NCBI GenBank assembly: GCA_002069025.1
Contig: MWBK01000109.1
Location: 1-23,118, forward strand
Length of the DNA: 23,118 bases
Source: Bacteroidetes bacterium ADurb.Bin302
Lineage (GTDB): Bacteria; Bacteroidota; Bacteroidia; Bacteroidales; Paludibacteraceae
Direction of reading: 5' to 3'
Part shown: in pieces, positions 22,753 to 23,118 of the stretch
How positions within the stretch are numbered: position 1 is the first letter of the stretch
Layout: each line of letters opens with the position of its first letter
Program-made: the position numbers and the translations under genes
The notes under the pieces: generated by a model
The model's database searches: none
Seen by the model: only the letters and a program-made list of their open reading frames with translations
Told to the model about the DNA's origin: nothing

Positions 22753-22790
22753 AAATTTTATAAGCGTAGCAATAAAATTTATTACGCTTA
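22753..22790 (+). terminator. inverted repeats after the FISUMP pair
   Basis: TAAGCGTA 22761-22768 pairs with TACGCTTA 22783-22790 (14-nt loop). An alternative pairing is AAATTTTA 22753-22760 with TAAAATTT 22773-22780. There is no T-tract, so the terminator call is weak. The two pairings are mutually exclusive. Confidence 0.35.
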
Positions 22791-22852
22791 AAAATTTGCC
22801 TTTAGGAGTTTGCAAACCTACACAGAAGCCTCGCCATCTTCAAAAAGTATAT

Positions 22853-22910
22853 TTATCGGCTCAAAAACACCCCTAATTTTGGCAATTATCGGCTCAAAGT
22901 GAGCTGATAA
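22853..22910. repeat. 13-bp direct repeat plus hairpin
   Basis: TTATCGGCTCAAA occurs at 22853-22865 and 22886-22898, 33 bp apart. The second copy also begins a hairpin: TTATCGGCTC 22886-22895 with GAGCTGATAA 22901-22910, one G-U pair, loop AAAGT. This could be the scar of a small duplication at the edge of the Fic fragment. Confidence 0.55.
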
Positions 22911-23118
22911 TATTCACAGACGACGAGTATATTCTTCTTAATAATGCGCAGAAAGTATTTAGATCTCATGTGGATAATCTGACAGAAACTGATTACAGCA
23001 AAGATAATGTTTTTGATAAAGCTATTTTGGCATTATTGTTACTCTCTTATATAAAAGCGTTTTCAGATGGAAATAAACGAACTACACGTATTACTAGTAA
23101 TGCCATATTAATTGCCAA
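22877..23118 (+). pseudogene. 5'-less Fic-domain protein fragment, catalytic His replaced
   Basis: An open frame runs from just after a TAA (22874-22876) to the window edge without any ATG. It reads FTDDEYILLNNAQKVF, then a helical stretch ILALLLLSYIKAFSDGNKRTTR, then ITSNAILIA. SYIKAFSDGNKRT matches the Fic/Doc core HxFx(D/E)GN(G/K)R, except that the catalytic His is Lys (AAA). Fic enzymes AMPylate or otherwise modify target proteins using that His. The missing start, the lost His and the neighbouring direct repeat and stop suggest a decaying remnant. The 3' part lies outside the window, so a later GTG start (22970) cannot be excluded. Lys could also be natural in an uncharacterised branch. 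Confidence 0.65.

Noticed and set aside
22761..22790. Inverted repeat after the FISUMP pair as a DGR cruciform
   Set aside because: A stem-loop just after a variable region is seen in some retroelements, but this one is AT-rich with a 14-nt loop and no template or reverse transcriptase is visible.

Overview
The window looks like chromosomal DNA from an anaerobic member of the Bacteroidetes, most likely Bacteroidales. It is AT-rich. Nearly every gene start lacks a Shine-Dalgarno sequence. Repeated promoter signals match the Bacteroidetes form TTTG-N19/20-TAnnTTTG. Several families typical of the phylum are present: DUF1573, DUF5683, DUF5686, FISUMP, and a PheS with an inserted Cys4 knuckle. 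No IS element, CRISPR array, tRNA or rRNA was seen. The genus cannot be fixed from sequence reading alone.

Layout. Positions 2-106 hold the 3' end of an unrecognised plus-strand gene. It converges on meaB (methylmalonyl-CoA mutase GTPase), which follows a degenerate DUF1573 protein; a second, canonical DUF1573 gene and then guaA lie upstream, all on the minus strand. Positions 3798-4144 are non-coding and hold divergent promoters plus a compact array of hairpins ending in a strong terminator, a candidate small RNA or attenuated leader. A plus-strand pair at 4145-6404 encodes a GT4 glycosyltransferase and a UPF0104-type membrane protein. It converges on a large DUF5686 outer-membrane protein at 6408-8945. 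A NUDIX hydrolase and a small secreted protein follow at 9168-10217, behind a structured leader.

The minus-strand block 10284-17465 contains a two-gene unit encoding a NifU-like scaffold and a GGGtGRT protein, and the upstream unit pheS-lon-TPR. Facing away from pheS is the tightly packed plus-strand unit parA-parB-DUF5683-mltD (17614-21124), with junctions of 0 bp, an 8-bp overlap and 0 bp. Together these suggest housekeeping functions: nucleotide synthesis, translation, proteolysis, chromosome segregation and cell-wall remodelling.

The last 2 kb has a different character. Two tandem FISUMP lipoprotein genes of identical length (738 nt) have diverged strongly in their C-terminal segment. 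The second is cut by one in-frame TAG. A 5'-less Fic-domain fragment follows, with Lys where the catalytic His should be. This is the accessory, decaying part of the window.

The items most worth a second look are the hairpin array at 3985-4087, the FISUMP pair with its hypervariable tail and amber codon, and the GGGtGRT/NifU-like pair with its unusually strong Shine-Dalgarno. No complete, clearly novel multi-gene system could be demonstrated.
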